A DNA stretch of 64,000 bases from Heracleum sosnowskyi (GCA_030848705.1 CM061245.1:72589564-72653563), one strand, 5' to 3'; counted from the stretch's first letter, positions 10,003-21,449 are shown. A program made the numbers and translations. Notes: generated by a model not told the origin, from the sequence alone.

Positions 10003-12281
10003 TCATGAAGCAAGGTTGTCAGGAGACGCCCCAGGAGCATCCGGGTCAACAGCAGGGTCGGCCTCCTCCACACCTTCCATTTGGGCATCTGGGTTGGAGC
10101 TCTCACCCATGACCTGCACCTCAGCCTCGGGTTCAGATGGAACAATCTTCTCCTGCTCCACAGCTGCAGCAGCCTCCCTCTTCTTAATCTCTCCCACTAG
10201 CTTCACGGCATCCTCCCCAAGCAGGGTCCAATCTAGAGTCGGGAAATGGTCGTAGGTGGACTCAATATAATCATTTACCCCGCGGCTGTATCCGGCCTCA
10301 AACTTTTCACGTTTGGCAGCCTCACGGGTGGACCTCTCCAAAGCAATGGTGGTGTTAAGAGAATCTAGCGCCTTCTTGAACTCACCAACTTTCCTGGTAT
10401 AAGAAGCTTGGAGGGCGTCCTTTTCAGTATCAAGGTTCACTATGGAGGTGTTCAGCTGTTCACGTTCTTTTAATAGCTTAGCCTCGGAAGCCTTAAGCTT
10501 CTTGCTGACATCAGCTAACTTCTTCTTTTCATCTTCACTTGTCTTAAGGAGGGATTTTAGATACTTGACTTCATCGGATAATTTCTGATCACCACGGGCC
10601 ACGACCATCATTTCTTCATTCCGTTTCAAAATATGAAAGAGACTCTGAGCTTCGCACCAGGTGGTGGCCTTTACAGCTTCAGACGAGCTCATCTTATCCC
10701 ATTCAGCAATAACCTCCTCCGGAATCTGATTTCCCACCATGGCAGAAAACTTACGGATCAGAGGGTTGGAACCTTCACTTGGGGTGCCGGGGGGTGATGG
10801 CTTGGACTTCTTGAAACGGGATCCCGGGCCTTTAGCCGAGTCAATGGCAGCAGGTGGTGGTAATTTCCTTTTAGAAGAAGTAGCAGACTTATCCTGGGAA
10901 GCAGGGGTTGATTTCACCCTGGAGATAGGGGTAGCATCTATGGGAACAAGGTCTTTTCCTTCATCTCCAAAGAGATCATCATAACTTGCGGATTTATTGA
11001 CAAACGACGGCACGCCAGAAGCCATATCTACAAAAAGAAGATCAAAAGTCAGTACTTGAATAATAAAATATGGAAGCAAGGCAATAAGCATACTTAAAAA
11101 TACACAAGATGATAAAGTAAAGCATAAAGGCACATCATGGAATCTGTTTTACTTGAGGTTTCAACTTCAGAATCCTCCGACGGAATTGGGATCATGGATT
11201 TCTCATTTGGCAAGAAACCACACTTTTTAAGATTGTGATTTGTCAACAGACTAGCACCATCTCCTAGCTCTGCTGACAGCTTCAAGGCCTCATAGGCCCT
11301 TTCCAGAGAATGGCCTTTGAGTGTTGTCTTACTCGGAATCTCTATATAACGGTTTAAGCATGAATTAGATTGTAACATCTAAATCATTCAGGAAGGAGTA
11401 AAGGAGATATGGAAGCGTTACTTACGAGGGTTTCTATTAAATTCGGTTCTGTATGTGGGACAATCATAGCAGTAGAGAAACTGGGGTAGCCAATCAGACA
11501 TTCCTTTTTTATTTCCCTTAATGCACTGACCATCATGGACATTCCAGGCGGACAAATAAAAGAAGCCAGAGTTTTTTCCCGTTTGCTTGAGCTGATAAAA
11601 GAAACCCAGCTCGCGAGCAGACAGCTTCTTTTCAAACAATTGGTCATAAAGAACATACATACACATGGCCATCCGGTAGGCATTCGGGGTCATTTGGAGA
11701 GGAGCGATGTCATAATAGGTGATGATATCATGAATGAAAGGATGTAGAGGAATGGACAAACCCATTCTAAAAAACGTGGCGGAAAACACAGCACAGGGTA
11801 TCTGTTGATCAGGTTCAAAGTTGTCAAAACGGTGACACCTTTCCCCAGGGGAAGGTACCACCAGGCGGCACTTGGGACGATGTTTTTGGAGAAGAAGTTT
11901 TACTCTGTTAGCATTCATCGAGGTGTCTAGCTCCTCACAAGCAGGGATTATGCCCTGTGATTCATTGGGATTTTCAGCCTCTGAGGAAACCTCGACCTCA
12001 ACCTCGGAATCAGGGAGCGGATAATTGTTGGACGATGTTTGGTGAATGGCTATGGCCTGAGGATCTTTGGCTCTGTGGGAAAAGAGATTGGTGCGGACGG
12101 ATACAATAGCTTGTTCGGGAACCAGTACCTTAACCTTGGAGCGAGTTCTGGTACTAACTGGTTTAAGTGGTTTTGATAGAAAGGTTCTGATAGATAAGGG
12201 ATTAGAGTCAATGGGAGCCTGAACCTCGTGGGCAGATGATTGATGCGAACTGGCCGCAGTCGAGTCCCCTGACATCTGCAA
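10003..12281 (-). CDS. Spliced antisense ORF of Tat element (putative gypsy-type transposon domain plus coiled coil)
   Basis: Three minus-strand ORFs join into one 689-residue frame with two GT-AG introns. Exon 1 is 12281-11426, exon 2 is 11341-11153 and exon 3 is 11027-10003. Intron 1 (11425-11342, 84 nt) starts GTAAGT and ends TATATAG. Intron 2 (11152-11028, 125 nt) starts GTAAAA and ends TTTTTGTAG. Both junctions fall in phase 1 and restore the frame exactly. The combined coding length, 2070 nt, is divisible by three with no internal stop. Residues about 160-280 resemble the plant 'putative gypsy type transposon' domain, with motifs such as GLSIPLHPF and MTPNAYR. Residues about 500-600 are Lys/Glu-rich and look like a coiled coil. 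The C-terminus is acidic and Pro/Ala-rich. Antisense ORFs in this position are known in Retand-type elements, but their function is not. The splice model is my inference from sequence. Confidence 0.8.
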
Positions 12282-13012
12282 AGGATGGAGCAGGGTGAGA
12301 TAACGGCCAATAGGGTTTTTCTTAGTTAGGCAAACAAGATGACAAGAAAACCGAAAAGTTCATGAAGGAATTCGATTAGGTTCTTTTCCTCGGATTATGG
12401 CTGAGGATCTAGGTCGAACAGGTGGTGGTCATGGTGATTCCGAAGGTATGGAAATTACAAATTACAAGGTTGCTTTTATATCCAATACAGAGATGAAGGT
12501 TCATAGGGGTCTTCACCTCAAGAGAGGTCGCAATATACAGAAATCCAAAACCTAAGGCAATATGAAGGGTTTTCGGTTTTCGTCCTAAATATTTTCACGG
12601 GGCGGCACGTCAATGATTAGTATTCTAAAGCATATGTGACAAACATTAATCAACTACACATGCAAGCAAGAACAATCAAGAAGACGAAAAGACACGGTGC
12701 GAATATGCAAAACAACACAACAAAGAAGATATGAGTTTAAAGGGGTTTTAAGGTCTCGATTTTACATGGAAATTGGGCAAATACCGTCAAGCAATCATGA
12801 TTCACAAGGAGTGGGTGCGTGTGGTGTTCTGGGTTTCCGGTGTGATTGACATGATAATGCAAGTATGTGTGTATGCATACATGGTAGCATATATATATGT
12901 GTGTGAACAGATAAGAGGGGTACATTCAATGGCGGCATGCAATGACAAATCGGAAATAAAAATAACAGATGAAGATGGGTTCATACCTTACGGAGTAGCG
13001 TAGGTTGGGGAG
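12282..13012 (-). other. Spacer upstream of the antisense gene
   Basis: This would hold the promoter and leader of the antisense transcript. I see no convincing TATA box. It contains a short ATATATAT/GTGTG stretch near 12886-12904. Its right edge (about 13012) joins abruptly to a copy of the host flank, with no polypurine tract leading into an LTR. The true 3' end of the internal region therefore seems to be missing. Confidence 0.5.
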
Positions 13013-13265
13013 TTTTGATTTACAGTTTTTTGGTATTTGATCTTACTTTACACCGGTGAACAGGAGTTATTAGCATTTGATTTTTCTTTAGGGGAGCTAG
13101 GTAGAATATGTTACTTGCATAAATTTACTTCATTTTTTTTTATAAATTCCTCTAACTTCACTAATAAATCTAATCAAATCCTTTAACTAAATCTAATCAA
13201 ATCCTTTAACTAAATCTATTATAATTTTTAATAACTTATAAATCTAAACAAATCCTTTAACTAAA
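13013..13265 (+). repeat. Second copy of the host left flank
   Basis: This segment is almost identical to 1531-1781, including the terminal CTAAA (13261-13265). It lies between the element's internal region and its right LTR, where host sequence should not occur. See the separate finding for possible explanations. Confidence 0.88.
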
Positions 13266-14112
13266 TGTTGTGCCCAAAATCTTGCGTGGGCTCAATTTAA
13301 GGCCCATATGTCTTAAGGGTCCAGTAGGGGTGTATTGGACTAGGTTAGTGTGAACTGGGACGAGGTTCAAGGTATTGAGATGCAGGGAAGATACTGAGGT
13401 GCAGGAGAAAGGTGTTGAGGTTCAGGTGGTCTAAACCTCGAGACTGTTGCCAGCTGACGAACGATCGGGACCTCAGGACGGCAGAATACTAGTAGGACAA
13501 GGACTCAGCTACCTATACTTTAGGGGCATAGATTTACATTTGTAAAAGGATTCCTAAAGCTGGTTAAACGGGATGGATGGAACGAATATAATTAGTATGG
13601 GACTCATACTAGTTATTTGGATAAGCATTACCTCTTCGAGGATTTAAAGGACTTAGAGTTGGACATGGATTAGGAGACTAGGAAGCTCGGTTGGAGCTAC
13701 CTAATTCGACAAAAACTCTAAGATGGACGATCTTAGAGTGGTCGAATTTGCAGGAAGGAAGAAGTATAAACCTAATAGAACTACATGGGGCTTGATTCCT
13801 ATATAAATAGGATATGTAGGCAATTGACTAAAGGATTCGGTTTTTCACTATTAACACGCATAAGGCTCGCGTACCCTTAGTGATACATATTCCGGTGAAT
13901 TTACTGGTGGTGTAGGATTTACACTACTTATTTCGGCCGGTGGTTTTGTCAACTCAGCCCCCGGAAAGCATACTTCAACCATTCTGTTCTAAATAATCAG
14001 CTTTAGGCTTCGCACTGTGAACCTGCGGCATTGTCCGACAACCAAGGACGCTTTTTACGAATATTCCAGCGAGATTCTCTCGATTGTGTTGTACCAAATT
14101 TCTCTCACAACA
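13266..14112 (+). repeat. 3' LTR of Tat/Retand-like element
   Basis: The 847-bp LTR is bounded by TGTTGTG...CACAACA and followed by the target duplication CTAAA (14113-14117). It is almost identical to the 5' LTR. Its TATA box reads TATATAAATA at 13800-13809, two bases longer than in the 5' copy. Confidence 0.92.
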
Positions 14113-14117
14113 CTAAA

Positions 14118-15142
14118 TAAATATGTTTATTATCCTATATAAAATGATTATTTTGAGAAAAGGTAAACTGCAAAAATACAATACCTCAAAAAATATGTTA
14201 ATATAGTTTTGACATATTCAAAATTCGAATCCAAAATTTCTTGACTTTAAGAAATAAATTCAAATCAAAATCCAAAATTTTGGATTTGGTAAAATTCAAC
14301 CAGGTTGTGTACTATAATTATTTTGACATCTATAATGTGTCTTCAAATAAAAGGCAAGATGATAGAAAAATTGGTATTTTTAGTACTTAAATTTTATTAT
14401 GCATGCAGTTAGTATTTTATCGATATATACATTATATGCTAACGTATGCCGGCACAAGAAAATGTGACACAAATCAATATTTTATCGTCTACACAGATTT
14501 ATTTTGTTATATTACATGTGTGATACACAGATTGTTTTTAATAATTGGTATTTTTATTATTTTTATTTTAATATTTTATTAATTACATTTGTTAAAAACA
14601 AATAGAAGGTGCATTAAACTTTTTTAAATAATTAAAAGTATTCAAATAGATTTTAAAATAAATAAGTAACGCTTTGTCCGTAATTTGTTTTTGGAAAAGA
14701 GGGGTTTAGTAAAGAAAAAACAAATATAACATGTTTTAGTTAAAAAATGTAATTGTCCGTGATTAAAAGTATTAAAATAGAGTTTTAAACAAATAAGTAA
14801 GGATTTGTGTGTGATATTTTTGGAAAAGGAGAGGTTTTAGTAAGAAAAAATAGAAAAAGTAACATGTTTTAGTTGAAAAAGGTAATTTGCCCGCGATTGT
14901 TTAGAAAAAGAAGGATTTTGTTAAAAATAGAAAAAGTAATGTATTTTAGCTGAAAAGGTAGTTGGTTATAAATAATGTTATTATTTATTAATAAGTAAGT
15001 GTAATTAAGTAAAATCACTTAGTATCGACCAAACTTTTAATGTTTCGTCGATTATATAATAGTATAGATAGATAGTATAGATTGATTGATTTTATATATT
15101 TTTCGTAAATAGTTAATATTTAAAATTTTACAAAAATATTAT
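14118..15142. other. AT-rich intergenic DNA, no gene
   Basis: Three degenerate copies of one AT-rich segment start near 14690, 14822 and 14903. Each has a purine-rich 'GGAAAAG.GG.TTT.GT' start, an A-rich stretch, an 'ATGT(A/T)TTTAG' block and, in two copies, 'GTAATT'. The segment may be the body of the Helitron-like element that ends at 15175. No start for that element was found. Confidence 0.45.
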
Positions 15143-15176
15143 AGGACCGCTGCGAAGCGCGACTTAGTTGACTAGT
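15143..15176 (+). mobile_element. Helitron-like 3' terminus (element A)
   Basis: The sequence has a short CGCT-GCGA-AGCG hairpin, then GCGACTTAGTTGA and CTAG, followed by a T at 15176. A GC-rich hairpin just upstream of CTRR, with insertion before T, is the standard Helitron 3' end. The same end recurs at 19026-19055 and, degraded, near 20594. Confidence 0.65.
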
Positions 15177-15299
15177 ACTTATATAAAGGAGAAGACGAGG
15201 GCGGTGATGTGGTGCATCTCAAATCGATTCGATATATTTTTCTAATTTTCTCAAGTTTTTGAATAATTAATGTTAAGGATTCGAAAATATCTCAATTGA

Positions 15300-15625
15300 C
15301 TTTAAAATATTTACTAATGGAGGAAACTAAATATACAATTATAATATTCTTGTCTTCAAGATCTTTATTAATGGAGGAAACTAAATATACAATTCTAATA
15401 TTCTTGCCTTTAAAATCTTTACTAATGGATGAAACTAAATTTACAATTTTAATAGTCTCATAAATTATTTTATTAGAAAATATCTTAATTGCCTTTTAAA
15501 TTTTTACTAATGGAGGAAAGTAAATATACAATTTTAATATTCTTACCTTTATAATATTAGATAAATTCTCAATTTCTTTTTTACTATTTTCTAACGGAGG
15601 AAACTAAATATAGTATGTTAATATT
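15300..15625 (+). repeat. About 58-bp AT-rich tandem repeat
   Basis: Copies of TAATGGAGGAAACTAAATATACAA, interrupted by single changes, start near 15313, 15371, 15423, 15510 and 15594. Each is followed by a TATTCTTGCCTTTA-like tail. Related copies occur at 19195-19540 in the next Helitron-like element, tying the two elements to one family. Confidence 0.6.
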
Positions 15626-15929
15626 CTCATAAACGCTCTCTATTTATCCAATCAATCATCAATATCTTTTATATATATAAAGGAAAATCCTTAGGAGCTC
15701 TAGAATCGCTCGATTCATATTTATCTAATTTTTTAGAGTTTCTCAAGTTTAATTCAATAAAATTAAATTTCTTTATTTACATTCGAATTTTTAGTGAAAA
15801 CATTCCTTATTTACACTCGAATTTTCAGAATTTTCAGGAAATACAATCAATCAATATATCAATATACTTATATAAAAGAGAAGAACAGGGCGGTGAGGTG
15901 GCGGCTCTCAAATCGCTTCATTCTATTTT

Positions 15930-17760
15930 TCACAATTTTTAATATTAATAATTACAACTTCCTTTATTATTTTCGATTTTGTAGGAAGGAAATTGAAAAA
16001 TTACAACTTCCTTTATTATTTTCAATTTTGTAGTAAGGGAATTGATAGAACTTTCTTTTATTTTCAAAATTGATAGAACTTTCTTTTATTATTTTCAAAC
16101 TTGATAGAACTTTCTTTCAATTAGAAAATTATAACTCCCTTATTATTTTCGAATTTGTAAGATCTTATGTTAATAATTGCAATTTTTTCTTTTATTATTT
16201 TTAAACTTGATAGAACTTTCTTTTATTATTTTCAAACTTGATAGAACTTTATTTTATTATTTTCAAATTTGTAAGATTGGAGGAATTAGAAAATTACAAC
16301 TTTCTTATTATTTTCAAAATTTTAGGGTCTTATGTTAAAACTTCCTTATTATTTTCAAACTTGATAGAACTTTGTTCGAATTAGAAAATTACAACTTCCT
16401 TATTATTTTAGAATTTGTAGGATCTTATGTTAATAATTGCAATTTATTTTTCAAACTTGATAGAACTTTCTTTTATTATTTTCAAACTTGATAGAACTTT
16501 CTTTTATTATTTTGAAATTTGTAAGATTGAAGGAATTAGAAAATTACAACTTATTATTTTCAAAATTTTAGGGTCTTATGTTAAAACTTCCTTATTATTT
16601 TTCAAACTTGATAGATTTTTTTTTATCAATTTCAAACTTGATAGAACTTTATTTGAATTAGAAATTACAACTTCCTTATTATTTTCGAATTTGTAGGATT
16701 TTATGTTAATAATTTCAATTTTCTCTTTTATTATTTGCAAACTTGATAGAACTTTCTTTTATTATTTTCAAACTTGATAGAATTTTCTTTTATTATTTTC
16801 AAATTTGTAAGATTGGAGGAATTAGAAAATTACAACTTCCTTAGAACTTTCTTTTATTTTCAAAATTGATAGAAATTTCTTTTATTATTTTCAAACTTGA
16901 TAGAACTTTCTTTCAATTAGAAAATTACAATTTCCTTATTATTTTCGAATTTGTAAGATCTTATGTTAATAATTGCAATTTTCTCTTTTATTATTTTTAA
17001 ACTTGATAGAACTTTCTTTTATTATTTTCAAACTTGATAGAACTTTCTTTTATTATTTTCAAATTTGTAAGATTGGAGGAATTAGAAAATTACAAATTCT
17101 TATTATTTTCAAAATTTTAGGGTCTTATGTTTTAAAACTTCTTTATTATTTCAAACTTGATAGAACTTTCTTTTATCGTTTTCAAACTGGATAGAACTTT
17201 ATTTGAATTAGAAAATTACAACTTCCTTTTTATTTTCGAATTTGGAGGATCTTATATTAATAATTACAATTTATTTTCAAACTTGATAGAACTTTCTTTT
17301 ATTATTTTCAAATTTGTAAGATTGAAGGAATTAGAAAATTACAACTTACTTATTATTTTCAAAATTTTAGGGTCTTATGTTAAAACTTCCTTATTATTTT
17401 TCAAACTTGATAGAACTTTTTTTTATCATTTTCAAACTTGATAAAACTTTATTTGAATTAGAAATTACAACTTCCTTATTATTTTCGAATTTGTAAGATT
17501 TTATGTTAATAATTGCAATTTTCTCTTTTATTATTTTCAAACTTGATAGAACTTTCTTTTATTATTTTCAAACTTGATAGAACTTTATTTTATTATTTTC
17601 AAATTTGTAAGATTGGAGGAATTAGAAAATTACAAATTCCTTATTATTTTCAAATTTGTAGGATCTTATGTTAAAACTTCCTTATTATTTTCAAATTTGT
17701 AGGATCTTATGTTATTAATTACAATTTTCTTTTATCATTTTCAAATATGTAAAAATGGAA
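15930..17760 (+). repeat. AT-rich tandem array with 250-290 bp higher-order unit
   Basis: The basic segment, about 30 bp, reads TTATTATTTTCAAACTTGATAG plus AACTTTCTTT with small changes. It alternates with segments containing GTAAGATTGGAGGAATTAG and AGGATCTTATGTTAAT. The GTAAGATTG marker occurs near 16271, 16521, 16807, 17067, 17316 and 17607, giving spacings of about 250, 286, 260, 249 and 291. The array is therefore a higher-order repeat of several short units. Several in-frame short ORFs here are only the translated repeat. Confidence 0.8.
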
Positions 17761-18177
17761 TTGGAAAATTGCAAATTTGTAAGATTTAATATTAATTTCT
17801 TTATTACTTTTGAATTTTTAGGATCTAATGCATTATTATTTACAATTTTCTTTCGTATTTTTAAAATTTGCAATAATTATTCATATACGGACCCTAACTC
17901 AAACAGTTTCTTTCCTTCCTCAGCATCTTCTTTAACAACTAAAGAGTATGCTTATAAGAAAAGTTGTATAGCTTTTACAAATTAACTTAATATCTGAAAG
18001 GTAAGTTACTATTTAATACTTTTTGACTTTTAAACATAATGGATTTACATGTTATTCACCTTACAAACACCTATAAATTAAAGGTCATTCATAACAAAAA
18101 ATCTACACCGAAACTTTTTTACATAGTTCCACATCTTTACAACCATATTCACAATCAATATAACTATGGCCTACACC

Positions 18178-18701
18178 ATGTTGGATGTTTTGAACGACAA
18201 CAGCTATACCTGGATGATAAAAGTACGAATGTGTAGAATGTGAGAATCTGTCAATCCAAATACTGAAGAACTGATCAGTCGACATGATTTTGATCGATGA
18301 AAATGTTAATAAATCAATATACTTATAATTTATTAGTTTGTCAAATTGTTTGGCAATTAACTTTTCTAATATATGTTGTATAACAGGAAAATTTGATCCA
18401 TGCTACGATACCAAAGATTCTGGTCTCTCGGTTCAAAGATGTTTTAGAGGAAGACTCAGTGTATAGCATCAAAAGTCTCAAAGTTGTTTCAAGTACACAG
18501 AAATATAGACCACTATCACATAGGTTTAAATTGCTCTTCATACACATAACGTCGCCTAAGAGATTGGAACAAGACATGGTCAACATATCACTGCACGGAT
18601 TTCAGTTCATATGTCCGGATATGATTGATGCACATATTAATGACACTAAAATACTCTCGGGTATTTTGATGCAGAAATATATTAGAGTAATATATAAGTA
18701 A
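18178..18701 (+). pseudogene. Replication protein A-like (OB-fold) Helitron-associated pseudogene
   Basis: Exon 1 (18178 to about 18309) encodes a segment with YTWMIKVR and then, after a premature stop, ESVNPNTEE. This pattern resembles the first OB-fold exon of plant Helitron-linked RPA70-like proteins. A second exon starts after the acceptor ATAACAG (exon from 18387) and continues to 18701. It contains IHATIP, SVYSIKSLKVV and HGFQFI-like motifs of the same family. The exon 1 stop (TGA after RM, about 18238) lies where the family has tryptophan, and a second stop follows. RPA binds single-stranded DNA, and Helitron copies are thought to help rolling-circle transposition. This copy is broken and truncated. 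Confidence 0.65.
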
Positions 18702-19022
18702 TACTATTATATAAGTTAAAATTCAAACTATAGTGTTCTAATATTATCTTTTCTAATAATACTATATAAATATAAGTAATATTATATGTTTATATTTATT
18801 TTTATCAATATAATTTTTTTCATATATATATGGCAATGATATCGGTCAAAGAAAATAAAAAAGCAAACTATATAAACAAAAGTAATATGTAAATAATTTA
18901 TAATATTACCTACCCAAATGCAAATTTTACAGAATATATTTCATTTGATAATATATATAATTTTGTAGATATTTATTTCATAAATTTTGTTCTAATTTTT
19001 TTTCTTTAACAAATATATTCTA
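18702..19022. other. AT-rich tail of Helitron-like element B
   Basis: No gene is visible. It consists of short A/T runs between the RPA-like pseudogene and the 3' hairpin of the element. Confidence 0.5.
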
Positions 19023-19055
19023 ACACCGATGCGAAGCGTGACTTAGTAACCTAGT

Positions 19056-20620
19056 TATTGTATAAAAGAGAAGACAACGCGATGAGGTGGCGCCTCTCGA
19101 ATCGTCTTCATGTATTTTTTTTTATTTTATCAAAATTTTGAATTATTAAAAATTAAATATGAGATAAATTCTCAATTTTCTTCTTACTATTTTCTAACAG
19201 AGGAAACTAAATATACTATGTTAATATTCTTCTAAACATTCTCTACTTATCTAATTTATTTACTAATTTATTTATTACTATAGTTCAAGGAAGAAAGCAA
19301 AATATTCTATGTTAATAATTCCGTAAACTTTCTCTTCATGTCCAATTTATTTACTAATTCCTTCCCACTATCTTCTAACAAAGGAAACTAAGTATACTAT
19401 ATTAATGTTCTCCTAAAATTACTCTATAAAATTACTATCTTTTAATCGAGGAAAATAATAAAGGAGGAAACCAAATATAAAATATTTATATTCTTGCATT
19501 TAGAATCTTTATAAATGGAGAAAACTAAATACATAATGTTAATATTCTCCTAATTTTATTTATTTATTAATATACTTGCTAATCAATATCATTATTATTA
19601 TTTTATTATTTTTATATTATTTAAAAAAAAATCTCAAGAGCTCTCAAATTGTTTGAATCCAATTTATCTATTTTTTAGAGCACCTCTATTTTGAATATAA
19701 AAAAATTAAAATTTCTTTTTTTAGCTCTTAAATTGTATAAAAGATAATACTTATAAAAAACAAGAACTCTAAAAATTATATATCTATCAAATTCTACAAT
19801 CACTTGAATATATCTATAATCCTATAATTATAAAATTAATTAAATTCTTTAAATAAAAAAGATATCAACTTTCTTTTATTAAGAATTCAGATGATTATAT
19901 AAAACAAATTATAGAGTTTCATCCGGCTCATATTTGTGTTTGCTTTTAGAATATTTATATTTTAATACCCGAACTTTTACTCACTCTTTATTTTGATTGT
20001 TTTTGTTTTTAAAAAAAATAGAGTAACCGAGGCCAGAGATATGTTGTACTACAAAGAAAGAAGAGGATTTTAATAAATTTGGTTGTATTATTAAAGAAAG
20101 AAAGTGGATGCAAGTATCATGATATCTTGCGCCTACTAATATATCATCTAAAATAGTTTTTATATTATTTTGATAAGAGTTTTGGTATATTTATTCTTTT
20201 TTTATGTGTTTTCCGGATTTCCATGGTTCGATTAACGTGTTATGTGTTAAATTTGGTAATAATGAGCATCGGATGAAAACATCGGAGGGGGTTTATTAGG
20301 AGCAACATAAAATATGCTAAAAATAAATATTGATATTATATTATGTATCTTAAAATATAAGTTGGAATTTAAATTTTGAAAAATTTATGAATGGTAATCA
20401 ATATAATAATATTTAACATAATATTAAAATAATGAAACTATTAAACAATTGCCCACTCGTATATTTATTAGAATTTTCAGACGACGCGGAAAATTTAAAT
20501 GAAACCTTATATTAGAAATATAATTATTTATTTCATTTAAAAATATTTTTTTGGAAATGTTTTTTTTTAAATTTAGAAAAAGTATTATAAGTCTGTAGCG
20601 AAGCGCGACCTCGTTAACAA
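19056..20620 (+). mobile_element. Helitron-like element C (degenerate)
   Basis: The head (GTATAAAAGAGAAG, GATGAGGTGGCG, CTCTCGAATCG) begins immediately after element B's CTAG|T. A decayed 3' end with the GCGAAGCGCGAC hairpin core lies at about 20594-20620, where CTAG has become ACAA or similar. The body is AT-rich and carries copies of the GGAGGAAAC(T/C)AAATAT repeat shared with element B. No coding sequence is recognised. Confidence 0.5.
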
Positions 20621-20929
20621 ATATAAATAAAAACAATTAACAAGTATTAAAAAGAATCCGTTCATCACAGAGTTTTAAGCTAGTTATTCTAAATTTATAA
20701 ATATACGTTATTATGTGTTTCCTTTCAAAAAATGTATTATTTCAACTTTCTATGCATAATTTAAGGTATAAATGGAAAGTGACTTCTATGTATCATATTT
20801 TCAATTTCTCTTTCTGATTTTTTGTAATATTATGTTTTGATTCCAAAAAATTATACATGAAAAAAAAAACCAAAACGACATTTATCCTGTAATAAAAGAA
20901 TATATTTTTAATTTTAAATCATTTTTATA

Positions 20930-21148
20930 TACTCCCTCCATCCCACTAATATTGGTCATCTTCATTTTTACATGCATTTTTGGGTGCAAATAAAATATGT
21001 TTACATATATATTTTTTAAATTTTCTTTTTTTGAATTAAAATTTTAAATATAAATTTTAATTCAGATTTTTTTTTTTTGAAAAAAAGAGTTACAAAGTTA
21101 TATTTATTGTACCAAAAAAATATAATAAAATAATAGTGGAAGGGAGTA
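20930..21148 (+). mobile_element. Stowaway-like (Tc1/mariner) MITE
   Basis: The 219-bp element has TA at both ends (20930-20931 and 21147-21148). The inverted termini read CTCCCTCCATCCCACT and, reversed, CTCCCTTCCACT. The 'CTCCCTCC' terminus and TA target are typical of Stowaway-type MITEs. The interior is AT-rich and non-coding. Confidence 0.75.
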
Positions 21149-21449
21149 AGAATTAAGAATGATTTAATATCGATATTACCGCAGGTGCCAGTACGAAGAC
21201 TCGTGTGGCATCGGGTCGTTGAACATTGAAGACTCATATGAGCCGATGGTAAATCAAAATCATATACAGTTAAACCTTCATAAAATTAATAATTTTGCTA
21301 AAAATATAAGATAATAATTCGCTAAAAATATAAGATAATAATTTTTTTAAAAATAATAAATATTACTTTATAAATAAAATAATATTTTATTATTATTTTT
21401 GTCGATAAAGAGGTTTAGCTGTAGTACACTGCATAGATACACATGCACT

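Larger units (their letters stand above)
1782..14112 (+). mobile_element. Ty3/gypsy LTR retrotransposon, Tat lineage (Retand-like), near intact
   Basis: The element runs LTR, primer-binding site, gag-pol, spacer, spliced antisense ORF, LTR, and is bordered by the 5-bp target duplication CTAAA (1777-1781 and 14113-14117). The Tat lineage is inferred from three traits. An extra RNase H domain beginning 'LYVDGA' follows the normal RT-RNase H. The zinc knuckle has the form CX2HX4HX4C. An additional ORF lies antisense between pol and the 3' LTR, as reported for Retand and Ogre relatives. The LTRs differ by about two substitutions and a 2-bp indel, so the insertion is recent. The right part is abnormal: no polypurine tract directly precedes the right LTR, and a second copy of the host flank (13013-13265) sits there instead. 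Confidence 0.92.
15177..19054 (+). mobile_element. Helitron-like element B (non-autonomous, composite)
   Basis: It starts directly after element A's 3' end with a conserved head: ACTTATATAAA(G)GAGAAG, then a GGTGA(T/G)GTGG segment and TCTCAAATCG. It ends with a GCGAAGCG hairpin and CTAG at 19051-19054, followed by T. A second copy of the head begins at about 15867, so one element may be nested in another. Inside are short AT-rich repeats (15300-15620), a large tandem array (15930-17760) and a broken replication-protein-A-like gene (18178-18701). RPA-like genes are typical plant Helitron cargo. I see no Rep/helicase gene, so it could not move by itself. The exact 5' base is not resolved. Confidence 0.6.

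Noticed and set aside
16427..17441. ORFs of 73-94 codons in the AT-rich array
   Set aside because: Repeat-derived Phe/Leu/Ile-rich frames, not genes.
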